From NCBI GenBank assembly GCA_027596075.1, contig JADGJC010000168.1, forward strand, positions 23,408-87,407: a stretch of 64,000 nucleotides of DNA, in the 5' to 3' direction. Source of the DNA: Rhizophlyctis rosea. Lineage: Eukaryota; Chytridiomycota; Chytridiomycetes; Rhizophlyctidales; Rhizophlyctidaceae. The notes beneath the pieces are model-generated. The model had not been told where the DNA came from. It worked only from the letters and a program-made list of their open reading frames with translations, and ran no database searches. The position numbers and the translations under genes were made by a program. Positions 35,179-49,205 of this stretch are shown one piece after another (within the stretch, counting starts at the first letter, position 1; every line of letters begins with the position of its first letter).

Positions 35179-37106
35179 TCAAATGTTCTCTACACTATTG
35201 CCGAGTTCATGAGATTTAAGGTACTCGCCTATGTAAACCTTTTCAATTCCCAAATCTTCCTTCAGTCGCGGCGCTAAGGTCTCCCACTCTGTCTGTCCCT
35301 CCCTTTCATGATAGAAATACACTTCCTTCAATGTGCGATGGAACGCTAGCGCGTCACGCCATTTCCCATACTTCCCCGACAACCGGCAATGCCCAGTATG
35401 GAGACGTAGGATTTCCAAGTGGCGGGACCCGAGATTGGTGAGGATGTTGGTGATGTGTTCGAGCGAAAGGATCAAGGTCGAACCCAGCAGGCAGAAGGAT
35501 TCAAGGCTATGAAGTTGGCTGAGCAAAGAGGCCAAGGTGTATGTGTTCGACCAAGTGACGCGTTCGCCATATTCATCCGTGATGATGTGAAGGGATGTTA
35601 GGCGGTTCAGAGTTGGAATTGGAACGAGCGAGAGCGCCTTGTGCCAGCCGTCGCCCTCCCACTTGAAGGTAGTCACACTGGAGCGGGCGAGACTTTGCAG
35701 CGATGGTGAAGGGCAATCGTTTATGCGAAGTATAGGGTCACCTTCACTATATGTCTTGCGGAATTTGGTGCAGCGGATGTGGATGGATTCCAAAGCCGGC
35801 ATAGACGCGGAGATATCTTCGATGATGAAGGGCCAGGAGATTCTCAGGGATTGTAGGAATTTAAAGCAGGTGTCGGTACGTATAGCTGTCCGGTGGCCCA
35901 AATGGCCATATGCGTCAAAGCCAGGCATGTTCGACTTGCGAAACTCCAAGGTAAGGTGACGGAGTGGGAAGCGTTGCAGCGACGAAGGAATAGGAGGACA
36001 TCATCCGACAGGGAAATGGCTTTTCCTACCAGTTCAAACGTCTGTAATCGGGGACGGTGCTGGTTCTCCGCCGAGTCGGAATGCGATGTTGGCGCTATCC
36101 TATCCGCCGCCTTGATGAACGCGTCGGCAACCAAATCGGCAATCGTTCCATCCACCTCGTCGAAATACTCATCTTCAAACCGCAGTGAATCCTCGATTGA
36201 AAGATGCTGAAGCCGATTCAAATCGACGAGGATCAACGCCTTCACGATTGACAGCGTTGTGTAGCATGTCCACATGTACTTGAGGTCAAAGTGGAGGGTG
36301 CGGACGGACTGGACGCGGGCCGGATCGCCCAAGAAGATGTCAAGTCCATCGCCAAGGTGACTTATTGGGTCGTCAGTGTCCATTCGGTCCGTCAAGTGTC
36401 GCGCATATGCGCATACATCGAGACAGTTGCTCCTTCGTAGTTGGAAGGCCCAGACGCGGAACTTTCTGCATACTGCAAAGCAATTCACTGTTAACATCAT
36501 TCTGGCACCTGACCTTCAGTTGTGACATACCTCCTGATAGACGCAGCTCGTATGGCACACCATTTTCCCGTTCCGGATCCGAAAAAGAAGGAACTTGGCA
36601 ATGCTGTGGATTTCGCATGACCGGGCCGTCCCTCGGCTGGATGAATTCGAATATGATGAAAAGAAGCTGGTCTGGTAAATCGAGGATATGAATTGGAGGG
36701 GGACTGTCATGGCGAGCGAATATGGTAGAAAGCCGACCGCGGGATTGCACCTTTTAAGCGAACACAAGGAAAAGTCAGATACGCTTGGGATTAGCTTGAA
36801 TAACAGACACTCAACCTGAGTAGCAGATTCTTGCTCGCGTTCGCTGCTCCCATTCTCGCTAGTTTTGAATTTCTTACGCGCCGGTCCCTCACCATCGTCG
36901 TTCCCGTACTGCGTCACCGCAACTTCAAGAGCCTTGTCGAGCATTTCGCGAAGTTCGGCATTCTCGAGTTGCAGCTGTGCGATCGTCTGAGCGTTGGAGA
37001 CGCAGTCGGAACACTGTGGCCTTTCCGTGGCTTTCTCAACAAGAGCAGAGACCCGTGCTTTGTATTCGGATGTGGGATGATGTTTGTGGTTTGTGGAAGC
37101 AGACAT
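35179..37106 (-). CDS. F-box protein with N-terminal coiled coil and leucine-rich C-terminus
   Basis: Probable SCF adaptor. Start ATG 37106 (MSASTNHKHHP). Residues about 30-60 include CSDC and a leucine-heptad coiled coil (NAQTIAQLQLENAELREMLD), followed by a basic stretch (PARKKFKTS). An intron (donor gttgag) joins to QSRGRLSTIF, then the F-box: IHILDLPDQLLFIIFEFIQP. A second intron ending ttgcag leads to KFRVWAFQLRRS and leucine-rich-repeat-like segments (RTLHFDL, RLQHLSIED, SLESFCLLG, HLEILRLHTG). Near 35950-35995 the frame changes. Either a 56-base intron with weak donor gtcctc is used, or a frameshift interrupts a stretch that would read LQRFPLRHLTLEF. Head to head with the next F-box gene. 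Confidence 0.75.
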
Positions 37107-37494
37107 TGTTCGATTGAGTGGTAAATAACCGTAGAACCAGATCGTTTGGTCTTTCCCGCACTCGGGGGTGAGCCCAAAGACGGAAGTCTTATGAGAAGGC
37201 AAATATCAGTATTCTGTTGAAATGAATTTTTGGGAAGATGAAAGGCGAGGGTGGGAAAAGTTCGTTTTTTTGTTCACCAAAGCGGAGCTACAGAGCTACA
37301 ATAGCTGTGGAGGTGACTTGCAAAAGTAGCAGGTGTGCCGCATACAACCAAATATGGTAAGTATGACTTTTGCCATACATAGTATGTATCGCTGTGCCAT
37401 CAGCCCCTGCGCCACATATGTTTGCTGCACCATTCCATTGCTTCGCTTGCTGGGTTTCTGCTGCCTCACGCCAAGCTTGTAAACGAAGAAGATT
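37107..37494. promoter_or_regulatory. Shared divergent promoter of two F-box genes
   Basis: 388 bp between the two start codons must hold both promoters. No TATA or named site is clear. Confidence 0.45.
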
Positions 37495-38423
37495 ATGAAC
37501 CACAAACATCGTCCCAACCGTCCTCTTCCTCCCGAACTATGGCTCCAAATCCTCGAAAAATTTCCCTTCCACCACCTGCAAACCATTAGCCACGTCTCAC
37601 ATAACGCCCGTGCCGCGGCCTTAGCACTCCTAGACACACCCACCTACGACACTGCTCACGAAATCAAAGCAATTCTCCGGTCCCGTAAAGCGGACGACGC
37701 TAAAGTCAAACCCATTGTGTCTGCCTTCCAAAGTGCCGCCACGGAATTCAGTCCCCCATCTTCTGTATCGGCCCTTCTCGACGTCCTATCGGAAGAGTTG
37801 TTGCTGGCGCCACTGGGAGAATTACCCAAGCTCGTTGGAGTGGTGTCAAAAGCAACAGAAGGGTGTCGAAAGTCAAAACGGCTGGCCCAATATCCTCAGT
37901 GCCATGCGTTATTTTCCCAAGCGGAAGTTGCACATAGAGCGTTCAACGAGCTATCCCAATCCATGAACGCAGTTCAACTTGCACATAGCTCCGGCGAAAC
38001 AACGGCTGATGCTGAACCTCTTAATAAAGTGAAAAGAAAGATAGCTCTCATCAGAGTTATTTGTGAATTTAGACCATCCGTAAGGATTGAGTCTATCTTC
38101 ACTATTCTCTTTCGCGGGTTATCTGGGCGGCATGGTTGCTCTGATCATGTCTTGTGGTATATATGCGAGATTCTGCTCCTGGTTGGGAAGGAATGGGACG
38201 CAATCGACGCGAGGAAATGCAATCCCTACTATCGGAGGTTGGAAAAGGTTTTAAGCACTGGAAAGTGCTCGGAGGAAACGAACGCATTAGTACAGGTAAG
38301 AGCTTTCAACCACTGCGCATTCATGAGACAACACAGTGCTGACGGTTGTCTCAGGCAGTATTGACCTTGAGGAAGTCCAAATGGATGGGTGACGTAACGG
38401 CAGTTAGACGGCCGTTCGACTAA
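37495..38423 (+). CDS. F-box protein
   Basis: Short F-box protein of about 289 residues. Start ATG 37495. Residues 10-50 give the F-box: LPPELWLQILEKFPFHHLQT, followed by SHVSHNARAAALALLDTPTY. The rest is helical, with no recognised domain (VKPIVSAFQSAATEF and KRKIALIRVICEF). A 59-base intron (38296-38354, gtaaga...tcag) joins a last exon of 69 bases encoding AVLTLRKSKWMGDV and ending RRPFD. Without splicing the protein would end differently after 22 residues, but the splice signals are good. Its divergent neighbour is also an F-box protein. Confidence 0.75.
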
Positions 38424-38517
38424 TGATATATACATGTGGGTGTGCAAATATCTACAATGAGGAAGCGAAGATAGGCAGTATGTACATTGAGCAGACGGTT
38501 CGGGAATCCAATGACGA

Positions 38518-39364
38518 TCAGATAGGAACTAAGTGACAGCCCAGCATTCCACGACCTGACCACTTATGCGGAGTCACGAATAGCGTTTTGGGAGTATCAT
38601 TCCGCAATACCAAGACGCGAATGACCTTCTGTAATAGTAGCACGTGTGTTACGACGGCTAAACAGTGTTGTTGTGGTACGACGGCATTGAATACTTACAT
38701 TCTCACTCGCGGCCACAAGGTCAGAGAGGGCTCGTAGGTTTTGGTGGTTTGATACGTCAACAGTACCAAATCTCACAACTTTGTCCCCACGTTCCAATCC
38801 TGCTTCATTTGCCGGACTGTCTGGTGCAACTCCATTGATGGTGGCGAACGGCACGTTCTCTATGGCATTCATATAAGCATATTCCCATTCATTGACCGCC
38901 TCTCGTTGGATATCAGACATACCTGGCGGTTGTACAGGTTGAGCTCCCGCGGACTGTTTCTCCAACTGTGCTTGCGTATGTACTGCATGCAGAGCCTTTT
39001 CCACCTCGCCCATTTTGGCTCTCAAGTCGTTTCGGAGACCTGGGTCGGGTACGGTGAGAACTGTGGACGGTCTATCAGACATTAGCTCACTCACGGATAA
39101 TTTGAGTTCTTGCGTGTCTGACTGCATATATGTCAACGTCCGCACGAGGAAACCCTTCTGCGTCGATCAATGGGTCGTTCATGCCTACTTTTTGCTATAT
39201 TTGTAATTTTGTTCAGTATCCCGCAGGGTTTAGACCATTCCTCGGCCAGAACTCACAGACTGCAGAACCGCCTCGTTCTCCCTGATGTTGTTTTCGATGC
39301 TATCTTTCTCACGAATCAATTGCTGTGCGTGTGCCAGCAGGTCTGCGTGAGTAGCTCCCGTCAT
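38518..39364 (-). CDS. NAS2: 26S proteasome assembly chaperone Nas2 / PSMD9 (p27)
   Basis: Chaperone for the proteasome base that binds the Rpt5 C-terminus through its PDZ domain during 19S assembly. Start ATG 39364 ([16 protein letters not shown]). The N-terminal coiled coil continues after an intron into the family hallmark [20 protein letters not shown] and [18 protein letters not shown]. The PDZ domain follows: [20 protein letters not shown], then [12 protein letters not shown]. The last exon reads [10 protein letters not shown], then [18 protein letters not shown], matching the family C-terminus, with the stop at 38518. Four exons, all joined at consensus sites, two of them changing frame relative to the longest open frame. 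Confidence 0.95.
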
Positions 39365-39686
39365 CTTGTAGTTGTGATACTGCCTTTAGGTTGAAGTGAG
39401 AATACAGATGCAAAGAAATGGGGAAGGGAAGGGGAACACAGAGTGGAACGCGACCCATGTTCACTTGCTCACGTTGAATCATGACAGCGACCCGCCTCCG
39501 TTGGCCCGCTCTGAGCCCCGGCTTCCAACAACTTCCTTGCTGCCCTTTTCCCATTTTCCATCGCACTCCAAATACACACGTGCGCTCGTCGCCATAGAAT
39601 AACCGCCCAGAACCCTTCTTGTGCCTCTTCTTTACAATCCAGTACCGTCGTGAAGCAGCTATTTCAAACTTGTTCTCTGTGCAATC

Positions 39687-41198
39687 ATGGCGGTGAGTTC
39701 AATATCCATCGCGCTTCTCCTGACTGAACCTTAACGCCCTCAACATTGACACAACAGAGTTTATTCGGGTTGGGAGCGTCTGCAGACATCGAAGTTGTCC
39801 TGAATGGAGAGGAGAACAGGAAACTTGTAGAAGTCAAGGTGGACAAGGACAAGAAGGCCAAATATCCATTGTACTTCGACGGAGAGTCTGTCAGTGGAAA
39901 GGTAGAATTATGTTCCCACAACTGTCAGCACGTTCTGACGCGAAGCGCTGACTTCGTGGGAAAACCAAATCTTGCCCGCTAACACCCTGCACAAAACAGG
40001 TACATATCAGAGTTCGGGATGGGAAGAAGGTGGAGCACCAAGGCATCAAGATTGAGTGGGTTGGACATATTGGTCGGTACAACATACAAATCACGCGCTC
40101 ACTCCAAGTCACAATATCTGAGACGTCCCTTCCCACAGAGCTGTTCTATGATAGAGGCAACCACTATGAGTTCTCCTCCCTAGCGCAAGAGCTTGCCGCA
40201 CCCGGAGAGTTGCGGCAGAGCGCGTCCTTTGAATTCGAGTTCAAGAACGTAGAGAAACAATACGAGAGTTATTACGGTATCAATGTCAAACTACGGTAGG
40301 GACCCGTGGCCAAATCATACTGTATATGCTTCCCACGATCTTACTTCATAGCAACTCCCAGCTACTTCGTCCGCGTCACCATCTCCCGCCGCCTATCAGA
40401 CATCATCAAAGAGAAGGATGTGTGGGTCTACTCTTACCGCATGCCGCCGGAAGTCAACAACTCCATCAAGATGGAAGTCGGCATTGAGGATTGTTTGCAT
40501 ATTGAATTCGAGTATAACAAATCAAAGTATGAGTATTTGCCGCAATTTTGTTAGGGATGCTGGTTCTGAATGAGCGATTTTAGATACCACCTGCGAGACG
40601 TGATCGTCGGAAAGATCTATTTCTTGTTGGTGAGAATAAAGATCAAACACATGGAACTATCCATCATCAGGCGGGAAACGACGGGAGCAGGTTGGCTAAA
40701 CAGGATGCGCTTCTAAGATGGGAAGTTTCTTCTGACCTTGTCAATTTGCAGCACAAAGCCAACTCAACGAAAGCGAGACAATAACAAAGTTCGAGATCAT
40801 GGATGGGGCACCTGTAAGAGGTTCGTTGTGACACAGATTGGGAATATCGTCAATGATCATATCTGGAAATTGAACACTTTTGGTACAGGAGAAACCATCC
40901 CAATCCGACTCTTCCTCAGCGGCTTCGAACTGACACCGACGTATCGGGATGTAAATAAAAAGTTCTCCACGCGGTACTACTTGAACCTCGTGCTCATTGA
41001 TGAGGAAAATCGGAGATATTTTAAACAGCAGGAGATTACTATCTACCGAGTTAGAGAGGATTCTGAAGAGTAAGTTTATTATCAGTCGCAATAAGGAATT
41101 CGTGGAGTTGAACCTAATTGGACCTTTCTAGGGCCAGCCAAATCGCCGGAGGAGCCTCAGCAGTCGGGTTGAGCAGCTATGCCGGACCACAACAATAG
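39687..41198 (+). CDS. VPS26: Retromer subunit VPS26
   Basis: Arrestin-fold subunit of the retromer, which recycles cargo from endosomes to Golgi and plasma membrane. Exon 1 is six bases (ATG GCG at 39687-39692), directly followed by donor gtgagt. The next exon starts SLFGLGASADIEVVLNG. Conserved segments then follow: IKIEWVGHI joined to [90 protein letters not shown] and YYLNLVLIDEENRRYFKQQE. Eight or so short introns. The C-terminal tail (SSYAGPQQ) is short. Length and order match the family. Confidence 0.96.
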
Positions 41199-41521
41199 AT
41201 GCAAAACACTTCGTTCCTAGCTTGTTACATTTGTACAGATATATCTCTTTTTTTGCCCAATTCCTTGTGCTTAATTTCGTGTCTTCTCTTTTGCCAATAG
41301 TACCGCACCGATTTTGTGAATTTACAGATGACAGATTGTCTTTCGATTACGGGTGCGAGATGACGGAGCGGAGGAATGGCGGATCATGCTACGATGACCA
41401 TTCGTTTTATTAGAGTTGGACCTAGTAACGCATAGAACTGCTTGACTTCGTCTTTTGCTTCGTCGAACGAGTCTGATAACTGTGAGAAGGAGGGGTGAAT
41501 ATGGAAGAATCTCGCGGTGAT
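41199..41521. other. Intergenic stretch between convergent VPS26 and ATE1
   Basis: Contains both 3' flanks, T-rich after VPS26. No gene is seen. Confidence 0.45.
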
Positions 41522-44101
<2,580 letters not shown>

Positions 44102-45248
44102 CTATTCCCAATCCTTGATGGCATCCACAGGCCCCGCCTTCTCCCGGAGAATTAAAACAATCTCATTGTACACTACGGGATCCGCCTCCTTCCCTGCAGG
44201 ACTGCGTACCCATTCCGAATCACTGCAGCAGAACAACAAAAACTTAGCATCAGACCAAAGGGATCACCAACGGGACGCAGACCACAAGCTCCGGCTCATT
44301 AACTCACCTTCCAAAAGCCATAGCAGAAACATATTTCCCATTCCTCCCCAAGTCCCCACTCTCCTGATCCAAAGCCGCCCATACATAATTCCTACTGCCC
44401 TGCTCCGCCGTTCTCGCGATCAACTTCTTCATCACCCAGAACGCCAAACTGTTTAGATCCCTGGACAAATCACTTTCGCAGAAACCAGGATTGAGGGAAT
44501 GGATGATGATCTTCTTGTCCAATGGGTTCTTGCTCTTTGCGAGTAAGGAAGCAATATGACGGACGGTGAGGACTTCAAGGAGTTTAGAGGTTTCATACCG
44601 GCCGGTTTTCATTTTGGGTTTTGAGAAGGCGTGGATGGAGAGTTGAGATTGCGTAGGGTTGGGAACGAAGGCGTGCACTTCGGAGGAAACAATGATGACG
44701 CGTGGTGGGGTTGGAGAGGATTGGGCGGTTTTGCGGAGGACGGGGAGGAGGAGGAAGAAGAGGAGGAAAGTGCTTAAAACGTTGACTTGGGCGCTGTCAT
44801 TTGTGGCGGACGACTGGGATTAGCAGGATGTGGACCCCTTTTCAACAGCATAAAGATTTACTCACGTGGCATCAAACCCGTCAGGAGTTGGCTTGTAGTC
44901 AGGCGGAGCGACCCCGGCGTTCTCCACCAACACATCCAACGGTAGACCCTCCTTGACGTAATCGGCAGCAAACTTCTTGACATTAGCGAAACTTGACAGT
45001 TCCAGTTCTCTAAACTCGATCTTGGTCTTCTCGATGCCAGTAGCTTCGACGATACGTCTCACAGTCTCCTGGCCCTTGACGGCATCACGGGTTGTGACGA
45101 TAAGCTTCTTAGGACCGAGACGAGCAAAGTGGACGGCGGCTTCGAAGCCTAAACCGGTATTGGCACCGGTTACCAGGATGGTTTTTGTTGAGACATCGTA
45201 GGCTTTGACTTGAGGGAGGGGAGTCAATTGACTTCGAATGAATTCCAT
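44102..45248 (-). CDS. Short-chain dehydrogenase/reductase (retinol dehydrogenase-like)
   Basis: Classical SDR with Rossmann fold. Start ATG 45248. The cofactor motif TGANTGLGFEAAVHFARLG (TGxxxGxG) is at residues about 27-46, and the arginine in TTRD suggests NADP(H). LDVLVENAGVAPP contains the NAG motif. After an intron the next exon reads NVLSTFLLFFLLLPVLRK and VIIVSSEVHAF with the catalytic Ser region. YETSK supplies the catalytic Tyr and Lys. HSLNPGFCESDLSRDL is the PG motif. A final exon ends PVDAIKDWE with stop at 44102-44104. Three exons. The catalytic set is complete; the substrate is unknown. Confidence 0.92.
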
Positions 45249-46014
45249 TTTAGACTGCTGATTTTAATCAAACGGATGTGATTGGAGAAGCGAAGGTAAA
45301 GACGATCGAAGCAAGAAATAGTTGGAAAATGAACGAAGTACGGAACCGGAAAGGTGGAGGTTGGCAGAAATCTTGGTGTTCAGGATAGAAGGTTGCTTAC
45401 TGGAGCAAGTTGGAAGAGGGAGGTTTTGCGGGCAATCGCTTCTTATGATGTTTGGGCGGATTGGTCGTTAGTAGCTTTGTTGCACTTATGAAGGAGGTCG
45501 GTGGTAGCAAAAATGTTACGAAAGGGTCAGCTGGGCTGCCAATTTGGCTTTGAATTCTTCCGCGGTCCGCAGACTCCGCACAGCACCAGGAGAGTCTCGG
45601 AGGTCGCAAAGGTAGACTCCGAGATCGGAGAAGATTCGGAAGGGATGAGAAGTTTTTCCTGGTAGCTCATTAGCTCTGTTTTTAGCTCGCTATTGGGGCG
45701 AGTCGACTCCGCTCTCCACTTCCATACAAAGTAGACGTAGGACAAAGACGCATTGAGCCTGAGATGCAGTGGGGATTGGATCTGTGTTGCGGCCAATCAA
45801 GGGTACCTCAAAATTCTGCTTGTTGGTCAAGAAGTCACCGAGTAAGCACTTTGGTCTTTTGTAATGACGGAAATCAAATCCATTTAGTGCTGAAAGCAAT
45901 GCTTATACATCGAGTAAACATCATATTGTCCCCCAAATTAAAGGGACTACTTTGTACAATACAAGAAACAACCTATTTCAACTTCCAGGTGCTTCAAGCA
46001 CATATTGAACCTTC
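45249..46014. other. Intergenic stretch
   Basis: SDR promoter and the 3' flank of the alpha-crystallin gene. Short ORFs only; none recognised. Confidence 0.4.
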
Positions 46015-46693
46015 CTAATCGACATAGATCCTTCTCCCCTCACAGACCTTCTTCGCAGCCTCAACCCTCAAAACCCCGTCCACAACACGAGCTTCCACCC
46101 CACCCACATCCGCATCCCTAGGGAACTCAAACCTGGCATCCACCTCTCGTTCGACTTCATTGCCATTCACGTCCTTCTCGCCAGAACTAGTTTTGCCCTT
46201 CACAAGAACGGCCCGCTCCTCATCGAGTACCGAAATGATGAGGTCAGATTTGCGGATGCCAGCTACGTCCACTTCGAGGAGGTAAGTGGAGTTAGGGAGC
46301 TCACGGAGGGTGTGGTGGGGAAGGGAGGTAATGAGGGGGTCAAGGTTGGTGTTGTACCAGGAGTTGAAGTGGGTTCGGAGGTTGGGGATGGGGTCGGAGG
46401 ACATGAAGTTTCTGGTTTTTGTTTATTTACAAGAACGGTAAGTCAGCAAAGTCCCCTTCACAACGATACGCGGGCAACGAAAGACCAACTATGCCCATTA
46501 TTAAAGCTTACCTGAACATCTTCTTACACATCTCCTTCTTCTCCTTCTTGGACTTGCCCTCCCATCCTTCGGCCGCTGCGCACTTCTTGAAGTGCTTAAA
46601 GCCGACAAATAGGGCGCCGAGAGTGAACAAGGTGCATCGCGTCACGCATACACTCAGAAGAGAAATCAAGATGATAGCGCCAAAGAGACCCAT
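46015..46693 (-). CDS. Membrane-anchored Hsp20/alpha-crystallin-domain protein (two exons)
   Basis: The 3' exon (46015-46411) encodes an alpha-crystallin-type domain: TYLLEVDVAGIRKSDLIISV, ERAVLVKGK, ARFEFPRDADVGGVEARV and DGVLRVEAAK, ending in YVD. Upstream, ATG 46693 starts MGLFGAIILISLLSVCVT, a hydrophobic anchor about 35 residues long, then a Lys/Glu-rich stretch ending CKKMF. A donor (gtaagc) and acceptor (aaaccag) flank a 100-base intron (46412-46511) with a CTGAC branch-like site. Splicing joins MFR to NFMSSDPIP in frame with the chaperone domain, giving about 193 residues. The alternative is two separate genes: a 61-residue membrane peptide (46508-46693) and a 129-residue soluble Hsp20 starting at 46404. 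The in-phase splice and matching signals make the fusion more likely. Single-pass anchoring is unusual for small heat shock proteins. Confidence 0.65.
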
Positions 46694-47961
46694 TTTGTGT
46701 GGTGGACTTTTGGTATGCTGTTGTTGTTGTTGAAGAGTTTGCGTGTTTAGGCGTTCCGGATTGTTGTCACTGTTGGTAGAGGCGCGGTGATATTGGCACA
46801 TACGGTGTAGATAGGTTTAAGCACTGCTTCAAACGCTTTTTGTTGGTCGATTGCTTTGTCAATTGGAAAGAGGTGTTTAGATGATGGGAAATGCATCTTA
46901 CACATGCTTTATTTATATGGAAGTCGGTCCATTGGAGCTGTCCGGATGGCAGTGGCAAGATTCATGCGGAATTCCGTCCGCGAACATCTCGTTCAATTAA
47001 TCGGCGGGCGGTGCTGGTGTTGTAGTTCGCGGATGGAATCCGTCCAAAATCTGCCAACGGTTGCCACGACGCGCGAAAGCGCAGAAAAGCACCAGGGTCC
47101 AACGGACACAGAAGGAGACGGAGCGACGTGGCAGACGAAGATTGAGGGAGCCCTTGGTGGATTATGTCAGCAGACGCTCGGACTTCCGCGCCTGGCCAGG
47201 GTCCTCGACTTGGCAGCACTTTCGACACCCACATACCCGGAAAATAATGAAGTAGATTATAAACAACGCCATGAATCCTCCAAAGTTGTCCATCGCACAG
47301 CCTCAGATGAACCGGCTAATTGCCCGCATTTGAGGTGCATTCATGTGCGCTGCCGCCAAAAGAGTATTACCCAAAATCAAATCATGGTTAATGGATTGCT
47401 CCTGGCGCAATCTGAAGCAATCGAGATTTGTCGCAAGATCACAACGTCGGCAGAATGGAACAGAACATCAATGCCATGTGAACACGGTGGGGTATTTGAT
47501 ATTATCGTATGCACTCTGTTGTAACCCAATGATGATGAGACCCACCCGTTCATTGTGAACAAATCATCAACACCATCACCCCTTACTTCTCCACAAGGGA
47601 TCGCAGCATGATTGTAATCGTTTTAGAAGTTTTGTCAAACTCATGCTTGAATCGTGGTACCTTCTCAAGCAAAGGTAGTTATCTAAACGCCAACCCAAAA
47701 GTGGGAATAGGTACGGTCCAGTTGTGCAACACTTTGCTGCAGACCTGCAGGCCGACAACATTCCTCGTTCTAGCAGTCTGCTCAATACCTTGCGCCACCT
47801 CACCATTCCTCAAGCCAACAATTAAAGCCGACAGTCACCTTGAGCACAATCTTGTCTTATATACAGTTGTCGACAACATACAAAACACACCCCACCCAAA
47901 ACTATGCAACCCTCATCTACATCTACTTACAAATGAGGTAACAGGCAAAACTACAATCTAT
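46694..47961. other. Gene-poor stretch
   Basis: A forward open frame of 222 codons (46856-47524) lacks a good start and resembles no family. I treat it as chance. Sequence otherwise unremarkable. Confidence 0.4.
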
Positions 47962-48768
47962 CTACACCATCAACACTCCACCCGCAATAACCAAAAACAG
48001 TCCTGCCGCGGATGAGGCACGCACCGATCCCGCGCCGTTTTGCGTACTGGCGGCCGTTGCGGTTGCGGGGGGCGTAGTGCTCGCCCTGGTGCTGGTCACG
48101 GTCGGGATTGTGGCGGTAGAGTTTGCTGTTCCAGCACTTTTGGCTAAGCCGGCAATGATGGTAGCGGCGGTGGCGGTATCGTTTGATGCGCAAGCGTTGG
48201 ATAGACTGGTGAAGTAGGTGGAGCTGCGAAGAATGTCACATTAGACATAACTTCAAACAAACAAAACCTTGCGCATATCATGCCAATCCATGGGCCGGAC
48301 CAAAAGAGGCAAACTTACAAAGTCTCTCCCGACGCAGAACCCGTCTTATTTGCCGCCTCCGCCTGAAGGCAAGTCTGACAAGACTTCACAGCCGCAGCAG
48401 CGGTCTGGTCACTAGGAGCAATCTGGGGACAAAGACACTGTGCAGCTGTCGTGGATTGACTTTGTAGCTCTGCGTCGCTCGCATTGGTGGAGTTTTGGAG
48501 AGGTGCTATGCAATCCTACGGAGAAAATAAGCGTCAGGTCGAGTTTCGGAATAGTATGTTTACAAATAGAAAGATTTGTTTACATCTCAAGTGAGTGAGG
48601 GAAGAGATGGGGAGGAGAAAAGAAGGAACTCACAAGAGCGGGCAAGATTTGCACACATGGCACGAGACAGTCTGTAGGGATGTTTGCGACGTTGAGTTGC
48701 GCTTGTGTGAGGGAGGTGAAGAACAAGGGAGAGGCAATGAGGGCTAGGAGGGTTGCGGCGCGGAACAT
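47962..48768 (-). CDS. Secreted GPI-type surface protein with eight cysteines
   Basis: Start ATG 48768 with a signal peptide (MFRAATLLALIASPLFFTSL, cut after about TQA). The mature N-terminus reads TDCLVPCVQILPAL. An intron (gtgagt...tccgtag) leads to DCIAPLQNSTNASD, then QCLCPQIAPSD and SCQTCLQAEA. A third exon begins STYFTSLSNACASND and runs into a Ser/Thr/Ala-rich stalk. The C-terminus has a small-residue cleavage region (SSAAG) followed by a hydrophobic tail (LFLVIAGGVLMV), the usual GPI signal. Eight cysteines are arranged C-x3-C, C, C-x-C, C-x2-C, C. This recalls CFEM domains but the spacings do not match that consensus. Likely a cell-wall or surface protein; its ligand is unknown. Confidence 0.72.
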
Positions 48769-49205
48769 GATTTTTAGTATTTTTGGGGGTTGTGGAATGC
48801 TAAGTTTGGGAAATTTGAGGAGAACGAGAGAGGAACTGCTGAGGGGTTGTCAGTGATATCGTTTATATATGAGGATTTTTCTAAAGGGAAGAGAAACAAA
48901 GAATGTTGAAGTGTGGGGGACCGACTTTCGAAAAGGCCAAGAAACCGAAACCCGACTTTGGCCCCAGGCGCGTTCCGCGGCGGTGTGACGAAATGGTGGC
49001 ACGGTGGCACCTTCTCAGCCACTCCGCGAACCCAAATGCTGCTCAGGGTCCTACTTTTGGCGAATTCCCGGTGTTTCCTGTTTTTCAAACCCACCTTCCT
49101 CATCCCATCGAACTACAAACAATGCAACTTGCACATTATTCATATTTACATTTTATAAGCACTAGCAAGCAACGCCAAACCGCTATACAGTTCCCCATCA
49201 GTCCA
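48769..49205. other. Intergenic stretch
   Basis: Promoter of the surface-protein gene and the 3' flank of the coiled-coil membrane protein. No gene is seen. Confidence 0.4.

Noticed and set aside
46856..47524. Forward open frame of 222 codons
   Set aside because: It begins at TTG, has its first ATG well inside, mixed low-quality composition, no family resemblance and no splice context; length alone is not enough.
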